DNA of 64,000 bases from NCBI GenBank assembly GCA_039820585.1, contig JBCBPV010000011.1:9390-73389 (forward strand). The letters run 5' to 3'. Shown one piece after another: positions 8,333 through 16,203 of the stretch. The stretch's first letter is position 1, and each line of letters begins with the position of its first letter. The stretch is from JBCBGF01 sp039820585 (GTDB taxonomy: Bacteria > Pseudomonadota > Alphaproteobacteria > Rhodobacterales > Rhodobacteraceae). Both the position numbers and the translations under genes were made by a program. A model generated the notes under the pieces. That model was given only the letters and a program-made list of their open reading frames with translations. It did no database searches and was not told the origin of the DNA.

Positions 8333-8575
8333 CTAGGCTGCAGCGGTCAGCATCTTGTAGAGCTCATCCTTGAGTGCACCGCGCCGCTTGCGCAGCTCGG
8401 TCTCGGCCAGGGTGTCCATGGGTTCCACATTGGTTTCGGCCCGATGCACCTGGCGATTGATCTCGTGATATTCTTCCATCAGGCGGCAGAAATGCTGGTC
8501 GGTTTCCTTGAGCGTATGGATGCGGTCCGCGTGTTCGGGAAAGTCGGCGGCCAGTTCGTGGGGTGTGTGGGACAT
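8333..8575 (-). CDS. DUF465 (YdcH-like) small protein
   Basis: 80 residues from the ATG at 8575 (GGAGG six bases upstream). The chain is a predicted two-helix hairpin with coiled-coil character (HELAADFPEHADRIHTLKE, HFCRLMEEYHEINRQVHR, LRKRRGALKDELYKML), the standard DUF465 pattern; family function is unknown. It is convergent with pccR, with 2 bases between the stops. An FnrL-type box lies 54 bases upstream of the start, overlapping the ridA stop codon, so oxygen-dependent expression is likely. Confidence 0.85.
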   Translation of the reverse strand: MSHTPHELAADFPEHADRIHTLKETDQHFCRLMEEYHEINRQVHRAETNVEPMDTLAETELRKRRGALKDELYKMLTAAA

Positions 8576-8628
8576 GTGATTCCTCCGTGTGGTTGAAGGC
8601 ATGGTCCTTCGGTGGCTCGTGCCCCGCC

Positions 8629-8642
8629 TTGATCCGAGTCAA
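8629..8642 (-). promoter_or_regulatory. FnrL-type box upstream of the DUF465 gene
   Basis: TTGATCCGAGTCAA fits the FNR/FnrL consensus TTGAT-N4-ATCAA with one change (GTCAA). It ends 54 bases upstream of the DUF465 ATG on the minus strand, the distance expected for an activator near position -40. It overlaps the ridA stop codon at 8639-8641. Confidence 0.6.
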
Positions 8643-9019
8643 GCCGGAAGGCGGGCCGTCACCTCGATTTCGATCTTCATCTCAGGCTCTTGCAGTCCTG
8701 CGACGATCATGGTCGCCGCCGGGCGAATGTCGCCAAAGACGGCAGATGTGACCGGCCAACAGGCGGACCAGTCGGCGGCATCGGGCAGGATGTAGCGGAT
8801 GCGGGTGATGTCGGCCATGGTAGCGCCTGCCTCAGCGAGGGCGGTTTCGATGGTGGCCAGAGCGTTGCGGCACTGGTCTTCCACGGCGTGGGGCATGGTC
8901 ATGGTGGCGTAGTCGTAGCCGGTGGTGCCGGAGATGAAGACCCAACCGTCGGCGACGACGGCGCGAGAGTAGCCGATCCGGGCCTCGAAGGGGGAGTTGG
9001 TGGAGATGCGTTTGGGCAT
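8639..9019 (-). CDS. RidA family (YjgF/UK114) enamine/imine deaminase-like protein
   Basis: 126 residues. RidA proteins form trimers that hydrolyse reactive enamine/imine intermediates from PLP enzymes. Seen here: WVFISGTTGYDY, DQCRNALATIETALAEAGA, and RYILPDAADW followed by FGDIRPAATMIVAGL, the usual family order. The Arg that binds the carboxylate in RidA is conventionally in an R-x-A-V-x-V strand; here the equivalent reads RPAATMIV, so the substrate may differ from that of classical RidA. An FnrL-type box for the next gene overlaps its stop codon. Confidence 0.85.
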   Translation of the reverse strand: MPKRISTNSPFEARIGYSRAVVADGWVFISGTTGYDYATMTMPHAVEDQCRNALATIETALAEAGATMADITRIRYILPDAADWSACWPVTSAVFGDIRPAATMIVAGLQEPEMKIEIEVTARLPA

Positions 9020-9047
9020 TGGGTTTGGAAGGTGTCACTCACCCGAG

Positions 9048-9071
9048 CCCTCTCCCCCCGAGGGGAGAGGG
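9048..9071. repeat. Intergenic perfect inverted repeat between clpX and the RidA gene
   Basis: CCCTCTCCCC and GGGGAGAGGG pair perfectly around CCGA. A second hairpin follows near 9126-9151 (TCACCCT with AGGGTGA) and a third at about 9154-9166 (GGGCG with CGCCC). The 146-bp gap after clpX therefore holds stacked GC hairpins. They may act as terminator or mRNA-end structures; CCCTCTCCCC hairpins of this type are common between genes in many proteobacteria. Confidence 0.6.
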
Positions 9072-9165
9072 GATCTGTGCCGTAAGGGCGATAGTCTTTC
9101 TCTCAGCTACTGACGGTATCTCTTCTCACCCTACAGGAGAGGTAAGGGTGAAGGGGCGTCGCGCC

Positions 9166-10431
9166 CTACCCCGCCGACGCAGGCTCTTTCTTCGCATCCG
9201 AATAGATCATCAGCGGTGCCGCCTCTGATGTCACGGCCTCTTCATTCACCACCACCTCTTCGACGCTGTCCATACCCGGCAGGTCGAACATCGTCTCCAA
9301 CAGGATGTCTTCCATGATCGAGCGCAGCCCGCGTGCGCCGGTCTTACGCTCGATGGCGCGCTTGGCAATCGCCGACATCGCGTCTTCGGTGAAGGTCAGC
9401 TTGGTATCTTCCAACTCGAACAAGCGCTGGTACTGCTTGACCAGTGCGTTCTTCGGCGCGGTCAGGATCGTCACGAGGGCCTCTTCATCCAAATCCTGCA
9501 GTGTCGCGATCACCGGCAGACGGCCCACGAATTCCGGGATCAGGCCAAACTTCAACAGATCCTCAGGCTCCAGGTCGGTGAACATCTCGCCCACACCGCG
9601 ATCGTCGTTCTCGCGCACATCGGCGCCAAAGCCCATCGCGCTGCCCTTGCCGCGCTGGCTGATGATCTTTTCCAACCCGGCGAAGGCACCACCGCAGATG
9701 AACAGGATATTGGTGGTGTCCACCTGCAGGAACTCCTGCTGTGGATGCTTGCGCCCACCTTGCGGGGGAACGCTGGCCACGGTGCCTTCCATGATCTTCA
9801 GAAGCGCCTGCTGCACCCCTTCGCCCGACACATCGCGGGTGATAGAGGGGTTGTCAGACTTGCGGGTGATCTTATCGACCTCGTCGATATAGACGATCCC
9901 GCGCTGGGCGCGTTCAACATTGTATTCGCTGGCCTGCAACAGCTTAAGGATGATATTTTCAACATCCTCGCCCACATAGCCCGCTTCTGTCAGCGTCGTA
10001 GCATCGGCCATGGTGAAGGGCACATCAAGAATGCGCGCCAGTGTCTGGGCAAGTAACGTCTTTCCGCAACCCGTGGGGCCGATAAGCAGGATGTTTGATT
10101 TCGCCAGCTCGATATCACCCGATTTGGCAGCATGGTTGAGGCGCTTGTAATGGTTATGTACGGCGACCGACAGCACGCGTTTTGCATGCGCCTGCCCGAT
10201 CACGTAATCATCCAGAACTTCGCAAATCTCTTTGGGCGTCGGCACACCATCTGACGACTTCAGGCTAGACGACTTCGTCTCTTCCCGAATGATGTCCATG
10301 CACAGCTCGACGCATTCGTCGCAGATGAACACCGTGGGCCCGGCAATCAGCTTGCGCACCTCATGCTGGCTCTTGCCGCAGAAAGAGCAATAGAGCGTGT
10401 TCTTGCTATCGTTACCGGAAGAATTCGCCAT
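9166..10431 (-). CDS. clpX: ATP-dependent Clp protease ATP-binding subunit ClpX
   Basis: 421 residues. A hexameric AAA+ unfoldase that feeds tagged substrates into ClpP. The N-terminal zinc-binding domain has C15, C18, C37 and C40; Walker A is GPTGCGKT at 118-125, Walker B is IVYIDEVDK near 179-187, and the pore loop GYVGEDVE is at 151-158. Length is typical. The ATG at 10431 is preferred to the TTG directly before it. The gene follows clpP on the same strand with a 117-bp gap, the usual alphaproteobacterial order. Confidence 0.98.
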   Translation of the reverse strand: MANSSGNDSKNTLYCSFCGKSQHEVRKLIAGPTVFICDECVELCMDIIREETKSSSLKSSDGVPTPKEICEVLDDYVIGQAHAKRVLSVAVHNHYKRLNHAAKSGDIELAKSNILLIGPTGCGKTLLAQTLARILDVPFTMADATTLTEAGYVGEDVENIILKLLQASEYNVERAQRGIVYIDEVDKITRKSDNPSITRDVSGEGVQQALLKIMEGTVASVPPQGGRKHPQQEFLQVDTTNILFICGGAFAGLEKIISQRGKGSAMGFGADVRENDDRGVGEMFTDLEPEDLLKFGLIPEFVGRLPVIATLQDLDEEALVTILTAPKNALVKQYQRLFELEDTKLTFTEDAMSAIAKRAIERKTGARGLRSIMEDILLETMFDLPGMDSVEEVVVNEEAVTSEAAPLMIYSDAKKEPASAG

Positions 10432-10548
10432 CAATACACCCCGAAGGCCTAACGTTTATCTGTCTGCCCAACGCCCTTGGGGCGCCCCCGCGGGCAAAGC
10501 CTACGGGAGAGCCAACCAAGGCACAATGTCGAATTTTGGGCGGCTTTG

Positions 10549-11178
10549 TCACGCCTCTGTGTCATCGCCTTTGGCGCGGCTTTCGACGATCTCGTCGATC
10601 AGGCCCCACTCTTTGGCTTCCTCGGGCGACATGAAGTTGTCGCGGTCCAGTGCGCTTTCGACCTCTTTCAACGTACGGCCACAATGCTTGACATAGATCT
10701 CATTCAGCCGGGTCTTGAGCTTCTGGGTTTCCTGCGCGTGGATCATGATGTCAGACGCCTGGCCCTGATACCCGCCAGAGGGTTGGTGGACCATGATCCG
10801 GCTATTGGGCAACGAAAAGCGCATATTCGCTTCGCCGGCCGCCAGCAAAAGGGAACCCATGGAGGCCGCCTGCCCCACCACTAGCGTGGACACTTTGGGG
10901 CGGATGTACTGCATTGTGTCATAGATCGAGAGACCCGATGTCACCACGCCACCGGGCGAGTTGATATACATCGAGATCTCTTTGGACGGATTGTCAGCCT
11001 CCAGATGCAGAAGCTGGGCCACGACAAGCTGGCTCATCCCGTCATGGACGGGGCCATTGACAAAAATGATGCGCTCTTTGAGGAGACGCGAGAAAATATC
11101 ATAGGCACGCTCCCCGCGGCTCGTTTGTTCAACGACCATGGGGACGAGGTTCATGTAGGTATCGACGGGATCTTGCAT
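10549..11178 (-). CDS. clpP: ATP-dependent Clp protease proteolytic subunit ClpP
   Basis: 209 residues. Serine peptidase that assembles as two stacked heptamer rings. The catalytic triad is S106 (GQAASMGS), H131 (MVHQPSGG) and D180; the 25- and 49-residue spacings match E. coli ClpP. Other landmarks are the ISMYINSPGG strand and the handle helix QETQKLKTRLNEIY. Upstream of clpX on the same strand; the 143-bp gap toward the divergent arsR-like gene should hold the promoter, but I could not assign it. Confidence 0.98.
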   Translation of the reverse strand: MQDPVDTYMNLVPMVVEQTSRGERAYDIFSRLLKERIIFVNGPVHDGMSQLVVAQLLHLEADNPSKEISMYINSPGGVVTSGLSIYDTMQYIRPKVSTLVVGQAASMGSLLLAAGEANMRFSLPNSRIMVHQPSGGYQGQASDIMIHAQETQKLKTRLNEIYVKHCGRTLKEVESALDRDNFMSPEEAKEWGLIDEIVESRAKGDDTEA

Positions 11179-11306
11179 AAAAGCTGCCTGCTGTTTGCGG
11201 GATCACTATCCCAAGGGTGTTACGCTAGTCTTAGTTCTGGCTCCGGGGGGCTGCAAGGCCACCCCGACGGACAATCTAATCGCAGCTTGACAGAAATGTA
11301 AGCCCT

Positions 11307-11321
11307 GACTTACGGTAAGTC
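11307..11321. promoter_or_regulatory. 15-bp palindrome abutting the ArsR start codon, probable operator
   Basis: GACTTACGGTAAGTC is a perfect palindrome around a central G and ends at the base before the ATG at 11322. Flanking GTAAG (11298) and CTTAC (11326) repeats extend the pattern. No ribosome-binding site is visible, so the palindrome occupies its place. The ArsR-type repressor encoded next is the natural candidate to bind here and autoregulate. Confidence 0.6.
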
Positions 11322-11645
11322 ATGTCTTACGAATTTGCCCTCGCCGCGCTTGCCGATCCGACCCGCCGGGCGATCGTGGAGGCATTGCGAGCCGAGCCGC
11401 AAAGCGTGGGCATTCTGGCCGAGCGGTTGCCGGTCAGCCGACCCGCCGTGTCGCAGCACCTGCGCGTCTTAACCGATGCGGGGCTGGTGGCGGCCGAGGC
11501 GCAGGGGACGCGGCGGCTCTACCGGTTGGCGCCCGGCGGCTTTGATGCCTTGCGCGATTACCTCGATACGTTGTGGGACGATGCGCTGGCCGCCTACGCG
11601 GCCGAGGCGCACCGTCTGTCTGAAAGGAGACCTGCACGTGACTGA
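11322..11645 (+). CDS. ArsR-family winged-helix repressor
   Basis: 107 residues. The whole chain is one winged helix-turn-helix: ALADPTRRAIVEAL (helix 1-2), ILAERLPVSRPAVSQHLRVL (recognition helix) and LYRLAPGGFDALRDYLDTLW (wing and last helix). No Cys is present, so it is not a classical metal sensor; it belongs to the group paired with SRPBCC proteins. Its 3' end overlaps the next gene by 8 bases. A palindrome adjoins its ATG. Confidence 0.92.
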   Translation: MSYEFALAALADPTRRAIVEALRAEPQSVGILAERLPVSRPAVSQHLRVLTDAGLVAAEAQGTRRLYRLAPGGFDALRDYLDTLWDDALAAYAAEAHRLSERRPARD

Positions 11646-12099
11646 CCCGATCAAGAAATCCGTGACCGTGCCCTTGGACCGGCAAAGCGCATTTGAGCTG
11701 TTCACCTCGGGCATTGACCGCTGGTGGCCGAAGGACAGCCATTCGCTCGCCGCTGGGGACGGGACGGGTGATCAGGCCAAGGTCCGCCTTGAACCGCGCA
11801 CCGGCGGTCACGTGATCGAAACCCTGCCCGACGGATCCGAGGCCCCTTGGGCGACGGTCACCGACTGGGCGCCCGGCGAACGATTTGGAATGCGCTGGTA
11901 CGTGGGGCGGGACGCGGATGAAGCGACCCAGATTGACATCCGCTTCACCCAGACGGAAAGCGGCACCCGCGTGGACCTGACCCATGGCGGCTTTGACGTG
12001 CTGGGGAGTGAGGCTGAGACGATGTGCGCCAATTACGCCGCTGGCTGGGACCATGTGCTGGGCCGCTGCTATGCGGGCCGCTGCATGGTGGCGGCCTGA
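11638..12099 (+). CDS. SRPBCC (AHSA1-like) protein co-transcribed with ArsR
   Basis: 153 residues from a GTG at 11638, chosen because AAAGGAGA lies 7 bases upstream and the protein then begins VTDPIKKSVTVPLD, the first strand of a START/Bet v1 fold. Further motifs are FELFTSGIDRWWPKDSHSL, WATVTDWAPGERF and AAGWDHVLGRC, typical of the AHSA1 group. These proteins have a hydrophobic ligand cavity; an ArsR partner is very common. The ligand is unknown. It starts inside the arsR-like gene, so translation is probably coupled. Confidence 0.88.
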   Translation: MTDPIKKSVTVPLDRQSAFELFTSGIDRWWPKDSHSLAAGDGTGDQAKVRLEPRTGGHVIETLPDGSEAPWATVTDWAPGERFGMRWYVGRDADEATQIDIRFTQTESGTRVDLTHGGFDVLGSEAETMCANYAAGWDHVLGRCYAGRCMVAA

Positions 12100-12113
12100 C
12101 GGCCGCGATCTCT

Positions 12114-12212
12114 CGCCTCCGGCGGGGATATTTCCGGACCAAATAGACCGCATCTTTGGTCGCGAAATATCCCGGGGGAGGCGCCCGCACGGGCGACGGG
12201 GGCAGCGCCCCC
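12114..12212. repeat. Double copy of the GGGATATTT/GACCAAA 3'-end repeat
   Basis: The left arm (12114-12143) reads CGCCTCCGGCGGGGATATTT, then CCG, then GACCAAA. The right arm (12155-12183) is its inverse: TTTGGTC, three bases, AAATATCCCGGGGGAGGCG. The two form a long imperfect inverted repeat. Beyond it come GC hairpins CGCCCG-CA-CGGGCG (12182-12195) and GGGGGC-AGC-GCCCCC (12198-12212). The left arm follows the SRPBCC stop codon by 14 bases in sense orientation. Related arms occur near 18704, 30508, 43318 and 59028. Confidence 0.75.
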
Positions 12213-12255
12213 AGCCCCGGTTGATGCTCGGGCGGCGCGCTCTACCCTACGACCC

Positions 12256-13467
12256 ATGCCTGTAAGTCTCCCACCAACCCGCACTGCCGCGCTGGAGCGC
12301 TTGTCTGCGTTCATCCCGAAGGCGGGGCGCGATTATACCTCTGGCCGCAACTATGATCTGCCGGGGCATCCCCATGTCTCGGGACTGTCGCCCTTTATCC
12401 GGCACCGGCTTGTGACCGAGACCGAGGTGCTGGAGGCGGTTTTGGGGCGCTATTCGCTGTCGAGCGCAGAGAAGTTTATCCAGGAGGTGTTCTGGCGCAC
12501 CTATTGGAAGGGCTGGCTGGAGATGCGGCCCTCGGTCTGGGGGGACTATCAACGCGGTGTGACCGGGGCGCTCAATCGCGTGCAGACCGAAAGCGGGCTG
12601 CGCCAGGAATGGGAGGCGGCCTGTTCAGGGCAGACAGGGATCGCCGCGTTTGACCATTGGGCGCAGGAGCTTGTCGGGACGGGGTATATGCATAACCACG
12701 CGCGGATGTGGTTTGCCTCGATCTGGATCTTCACGCTGCGCTTGCCGTGGGAGTTGGGGGCGGATTTCTTTTTGCGGCATCTGCTGGATGGCGATCCGGC
12801 GTCGAACACGCTGGGCTGGCGCTGGGTGGCGGGGTTGCAGACGCGGGGCAAGCATTACGTGGCGCGGGTGTCGAATATCTCGAAATACACCGAAGGGCGG
12901 TTTGGAGAGGGAATGCATCTCAATACGCAAGCCCAGCCTTTGGACGGGCCACCGCACCCTCCGCGGATGGATGCGCCGATGGGGGACCGGTTGGTGTCGG
13001 ACCTGCGCACCGGGCTGGTGATAACCGAAGACGACCTGTCGCCGGGTTTCGTGCTGGACCGGGTGACGCCTGTGGCCACCTGTTTTCTGAGCGCGGCGGA
13101 TGGGCGGTCACCGCTGGCGGTGGCGCAGAGTGTGCAGGAGTTTACCGACGGGGCGATGACCGATTGTGCGGCCCGGTTTGGCGCACAGCTGGGGCCGGTG
13201 ACGGGGCCGGTGGGTGATCCGCAGGCCGTGGCGCGCTGGGCGCGAGACTTGGGCTTGCAGCAGATCGTTGTGCCCTACCCCCCAGTCGGACCAGCGGCAG
13301 AGCGGTTGGACGCGGTGGCTTCTGCGCTGAAATCGGATGTGTCCGTTGTGCGCATGCTCCGGCCCTATGACGCGCTGTGTTGGCCTGCGGCGACCGCCGG
13401 GTTTTTCAAGTTCAAGGAAAAGATCCCGCGGTTTATTGGCGAGATCAAAGGGCTACGGGCGGCCTAG
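12256..13467 (+). CDS. Photolyase/cryptochrome-related flavoprotein with FAD domain first
   Basis: 403 residues. Residues about 5-215 match the FAD-binding domain of the photolyase/cryptochrome family: YTSGRNYDLPGHPHVSGLSP (U-shaped FAD loop), FWRTYWKGWLEMRPSVW, GTGYMHNHARMWFASIW and LLDGDPASNTLGWRWVAG. In ordinary photolyases this domain follows a 130-residue alpha/beta antenna domain; here it starts the protein. The remaining 170 residues look alpha/beta (DLGLQQIVVPYPPVGPAAE, then a helix and strand, ending PAATAGFFKFKEKIPRFI) and resemble part of the antenna domain, suggesting permuted order. No Cys cluster of the FeS class is seen. DNA repair, signalling or another flavin role are all possible. 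No clear ribosome site. Confidence 0.8.
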   Translation: MPVSLPPTRTAALERLSAFIPKAGRDYTSGRNYDLPGHPHVSGLSPFIRHRLVTETEVLEAVLGRYSLSSAEKFIQEVFWRTYWKGWLEMRPSVWGDYQRGVTGALNRVQTESGLRQEWEAACSGQTGIAAFDHWAQELVGTGYMHNHARMWFASIWIFTLRLPWELGADFFLRHLLDGDPASNTLGWRWVAGLQTRGKHYVARVSNISKYTEGRFGEGMHLNTQAQPLDGPPHPPRMDAPMGDRLVSDLRTGLVITEDDLSPGFVLDRVTPVATCFLSAADGRSPLAVAQSVQEFTDGAMTDCAARFGAQLGPVTGPVGDPQAVARWARDLGLQQIVVPYPPVGPAAERLDAVASALKSDVSVVRMLRPYDALCWPAATAGFFKFKEKIPRFIGEIKGLRAA

Positions 13468-14343
13468 GGTCTCTGCCAGTAGGTCAAAGACCAGGCGGAT
13501 GCGGCGGCTTGTGTGCAACTCGCGATGGGTGGTCAGCCATATTGGCACCAAAAGCGGGTCCATCTCGACCGCCAGCCGTTCGACGCCTGGGGTCAGGCTG
13601 GCGATGTCTTCGGACATCGGCGCGATGCCCAGACCCTGTTGCATCAGCGTCCAGCCAAGAAGCGCGCTTTCCGAGCCATAGCGCATCTGGGCACGGGTCA
13701 CGGGCACGCCGTGGGCGTTGAGGATGCTGAGAAACTCACCAGGATTGCCCATGCTGATAAAGTCGTGTTGGGCCAGGTCCTCGCGTATCTCGGGGCGCCC
13801 GTTCCGGTCGAGATAGGCGGGCATGGCGTAGAGGTGGATGGGAACCTCGCGCAAGCGCTTCGCGATCAGTTCGGGATCTTCGGGGCGCACGTTGCGCAGG
13901 GCGATATCCGCCTCGCGTCGGCGCAGATCGCGAAGGTCGTTGGCGGCGATCAGATCCACCTCGATCCCTGGCGCGCGGGCCCGCAGAGCGTGCAGGACGC
14001 CGGGCATCAGATAGGAGATCACGATATCGGTGGCGGTGATGGCCACGTGGCCCTCGACCGCCTGCGACTGGCCGGTTGCAGTAAGAGAGACACGTTCGGC
14101 GGCGGTGCCCATGGCGCGGAAATGTTCGATAAGTTCGTGCCCTGCTTCGGTGAGCGTCATGGTGCGGCCGCCGCGTTCGAACAACATCACGCCCAAATGC
14201 TCTTCCAAGGCGGTGACCTGGCGACCGAGTGTGGGCTGGGTCAGGCCAAGCGCGCGAGCACCCGCCGACAGCGAGCCCTCTTCCGCGGTGGCAAGGAACG
14301 CCCGCGCCTGGTTCCAATCGAAAGAGATCGCCGCCCAATTCAT
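13453..14343 (-). CDS. LysR-family transcriptional regulator
   Basis: 296 residues. N-terminal helix-turn-helix (about 8-66: FDWNQARAFLATAEEGSLSA, ALGLTQPTLGRQVTALEEHL) and a C-terminal substrate-binding fold (VDLIAANDLRDLRRREADIA, LLGWTLMQQGLGIAPM). It belongs to the subgroup with short effector domains common in alphaproteobacteria. It overlaps the flavoprotein gene by 15 bases tail to tail and is divergent from the methyltransferase gene 99 bases away, which is its most likely target. The ligand is unknown. Confidence 0.93.
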   Translation of the reverse strand: MNWAAISFDWNQARAFLATAEEGSLSAGARALGLTQPTLGRQVTALEEHLGVMLFERGGRTMTLTEAGHELIEHFRAMGTAAERVSLTATGQSQAVEGHVAITATDIVISYLMPGVLHALRARAPGIEVDLIAANDLRDLRRREADIALRNVRPEDPELIAKRLREVPIHLYAMPAYLDRNGRPEIREDLAQHDFISMGNPGEFLSILNAHGVPVTRAQMRYGSESALLGWTLMQQGLGIAPMSEDIASLTPGVERLAVEMDPLLVPIWLTTHRELHTSRRIRLVFDLLAETLGRP

Positions 14344-14442
14344 GCAAATACGTATGGAAGATCCACGGATTTCGCCAATTCACCGGAGGTGTCTATAGAG
14401 ATATGTGCGGGTCATCAATAAGATCAGATGTGAGATAAGCAA

Positions 14443-15066
14443 ATGGCCACCATGATTCAGCCCGCCCCGTTCTGGGACAAAATCGCCGAGAAATACGCCA
14501 AGCAGCCGGTTGCCGATGTGCCGACCTATGAGCATACGTTGGCGCGAACGCGGGCGTATCTGCGCCCCACCGACCATGTGCTGGAGCTGGGCTGTGGCAC
14601 GGGATCGACGGCACTGACCCTATCGCAGGATGTTGCGCAGGTGACGGCGACCGATATCTCGGGCGAGATGATCCGGATTGCTGAGGCGAAAGCCGAGGGT
14701 TTCGGCAATGTGGCCTTCCAGCGGGCGGCTGCGGATGCAGATGAGTTTGCGGATGGGGCGTTCGATGCAGTGCTGGGCTACAACCTATTGCACCTGTTGG
14801 AGACGCCGATGCGCACGGTTCTGCAGGCACATCGGGTGTTGAAGCCAGGCGGTGTGTTTATCACCAAGACGCCTTGTCTTGGGGATGGTGTCGTGTGGCT
14901 GCGGCTGGTGATCCCGGTGATGCAGGCTTTCGGCAAGGCGCCGTATGTGGGGTTTCCCAAGGCAGCGGAGTTGGACGGGATGATGCGGGAGGCGGGGTTT
15001 GAGATCGTGACCGCCGAGGGGCATGGGAAGCGGGGAAACCGGTTTATTGCGGCGCGGAAGATGTAA
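14443..15066 (+). CDS. Class I SAM-dependent methyltransferase
   Basis: 207 residues. Motif I is VLELGCGTGSTALTLS, motif II is TATDISGEMI, and the post-motif region FDAVLGYNLLHLLETP followed by VLKPGGVFITKTPCL matches the methyltransferase-11/25 class. Acidic D at the end of strand 2 should bind SAM. It may act on a small molecule or lipid (similar to UbiE-type enzymes), but no substrate is evident. Divergent from the LysR gene. Confidence 0.9.
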   Translation: MATMIQPAPFWDKIAEKYAKQPVADVPTYEHTLARTRAYLRPTDHVLELGCGTGSTALTLSQDVAQVTATDISGEMIRIAEAKAEGFGNVAFQRAAADADEFADGAFDAVLGYNLLHLLETPMRTVLQAHRVLKPGGVFITKTPCLGDGVVWLRLVIPVMQAFGKAPYVGFPKAAELDGMMREAGFEIVTAEGHGKRGNRFIAARKM

Positions 15067-15156
15067 GGGCTGTGTAAGACTGGTTCGCGGGTCCCTGCTG
15101 GCAGAGGCCTGAAGGCCTGTTAGCCTGCCTTGGGGACAAGCGATACGGTATCCACC

Positions 15157-16203
15157 TCACACAATCGCCAACCCATCCGCATCGAAGAAATGCGTCGTCT
15201 CATCAAAGGTCAGCCCGACGGTTTCCCCTGGTGATAGCTGGGCATCCCCGATCACCCGCACGGTAATCCGCCCCAAGGGCCCGCCGTCTATGATCACAAA
15301 CGTGTCCGCACCGAGATATTCCAGCACATCTACCGTGCCGTCGCATTGCCCGGTTCCCGGTGAACCCACCACGATGTGTTCGGGCCGCGCGCCCAGATGA
15401 GTGGCGGGCCGGTCGCCCGGGAAGACGCCACCGCGACCGTCTTCGAGGACGTATTGCCCGCCCTCTGTCCGGCACGGCATCACGTTCATCTTCGGCGAGC
15501 CGATGAACTGCGCCACGAACAGGTTGGCAGGGCTGTCATACAGCTCTCGCGGGGTACCGACCTGGGCGATGGTGCCGAACTCCAACACCACGATCCGGTC
15601 GGCCAGTGTCATCGCCTCGACCTGGTCATGGGTGACGTAGATCATCGTGCGCGCCAGCGTTTGGTGCAACTTGGCGATCTCATAGCGCATCTCGACGCGC
15701 AGCGCGGCGTCGAGGTTCGAGAGCGGCTCATCAAACAAAAACGCCGTGGGATCACGCACGATGGAGCGACCGATCGCCACCCGCTGCCGCTGCCCGCCCG
15801 ACAGCGCCTTGGGGCGGCGATCTAGATAGTCGTTCAGCTTCAGGACCCGGGCGGCCTCATTCACCTTCTCATCAATCTCGGCCTTGGGGGCGCCCGCGGT
15901 CTTCAGCGAAAACCCCATATTGTCGCGCACGCTCATATGCGGGTAGAGCGCGTAGGATTGGAACACCATCGTCAGCCCGCGCTTCGACGGCGGGTCTGAT
16001 GTCACATCCTTGCCGTCGATTAAGAGTGACCCGCGCGAGATCTCTTCCAACCCCCCGATCATGCGCAACAACGTGGATTTCCCGCAGCCCGAAGGGCCGA
16101 CGAAGATGATGAATTCGCCATCCTCGATCTCAAGGTCTACGCCTTTGATGACCTGGACGTCGCCAAACCATTTCTCGACCGCTTGTAGATTGATCGATCC
16201 CAT
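15157..16203 (-). CDS. ABC transporter ATP-binding protein, MalK/UgpC type
   Basis: About 348 residues. Walker A GPSGCGKST, Q-loop VFQSYALYPH, signature LSGGQRQRVAIGRSIVRDP, Walker B AFLFDEPLSNLD, and H-loop IYVTHDQVEAM are all intact; a C-terminal TOBE/OB regulatory part (from about residue 235) marks it as a carbohydrate importer ATPase. It overlaps the glycosidase gene at ATGATG; the start at 16203 is preferred because GGGAGG then has a better spacing, though the ATG at 16206 is possible. Last gene of the lacI-led operon. Confidence 0.93.
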   Translation of the reverse strand: MGSINLQAVEKWFGDVQVIKGVDLEIEDGEFIIFVGPSGCGKSTLLRMIGGLEEISRGSLLIDGKDVTSDPPSKRGLTMVFQSYALYPHMSVRDNMGFSLKTAGAPKAEIDEKVNEAARVLKLNDYLDRRPKALSGGQRQRVAIGRSIVRDPTAFLFDEPLSNLDAALRVEMRYEIAKLHQTLARTMIYVTHDQVEAMTLADRIVVLEFGTIAQVGTPRELYDSPANLFVAQFIGSPKMNVMPCRTEGGQYVLEDGRGGVFPGDRPATHLGARPEHIVVGSPGTGQCDGTVDVLEYLGADTFVIIDGGPLGRITVRVIGDAQLSPGETVGLTFDETTHFFDADGLAIV

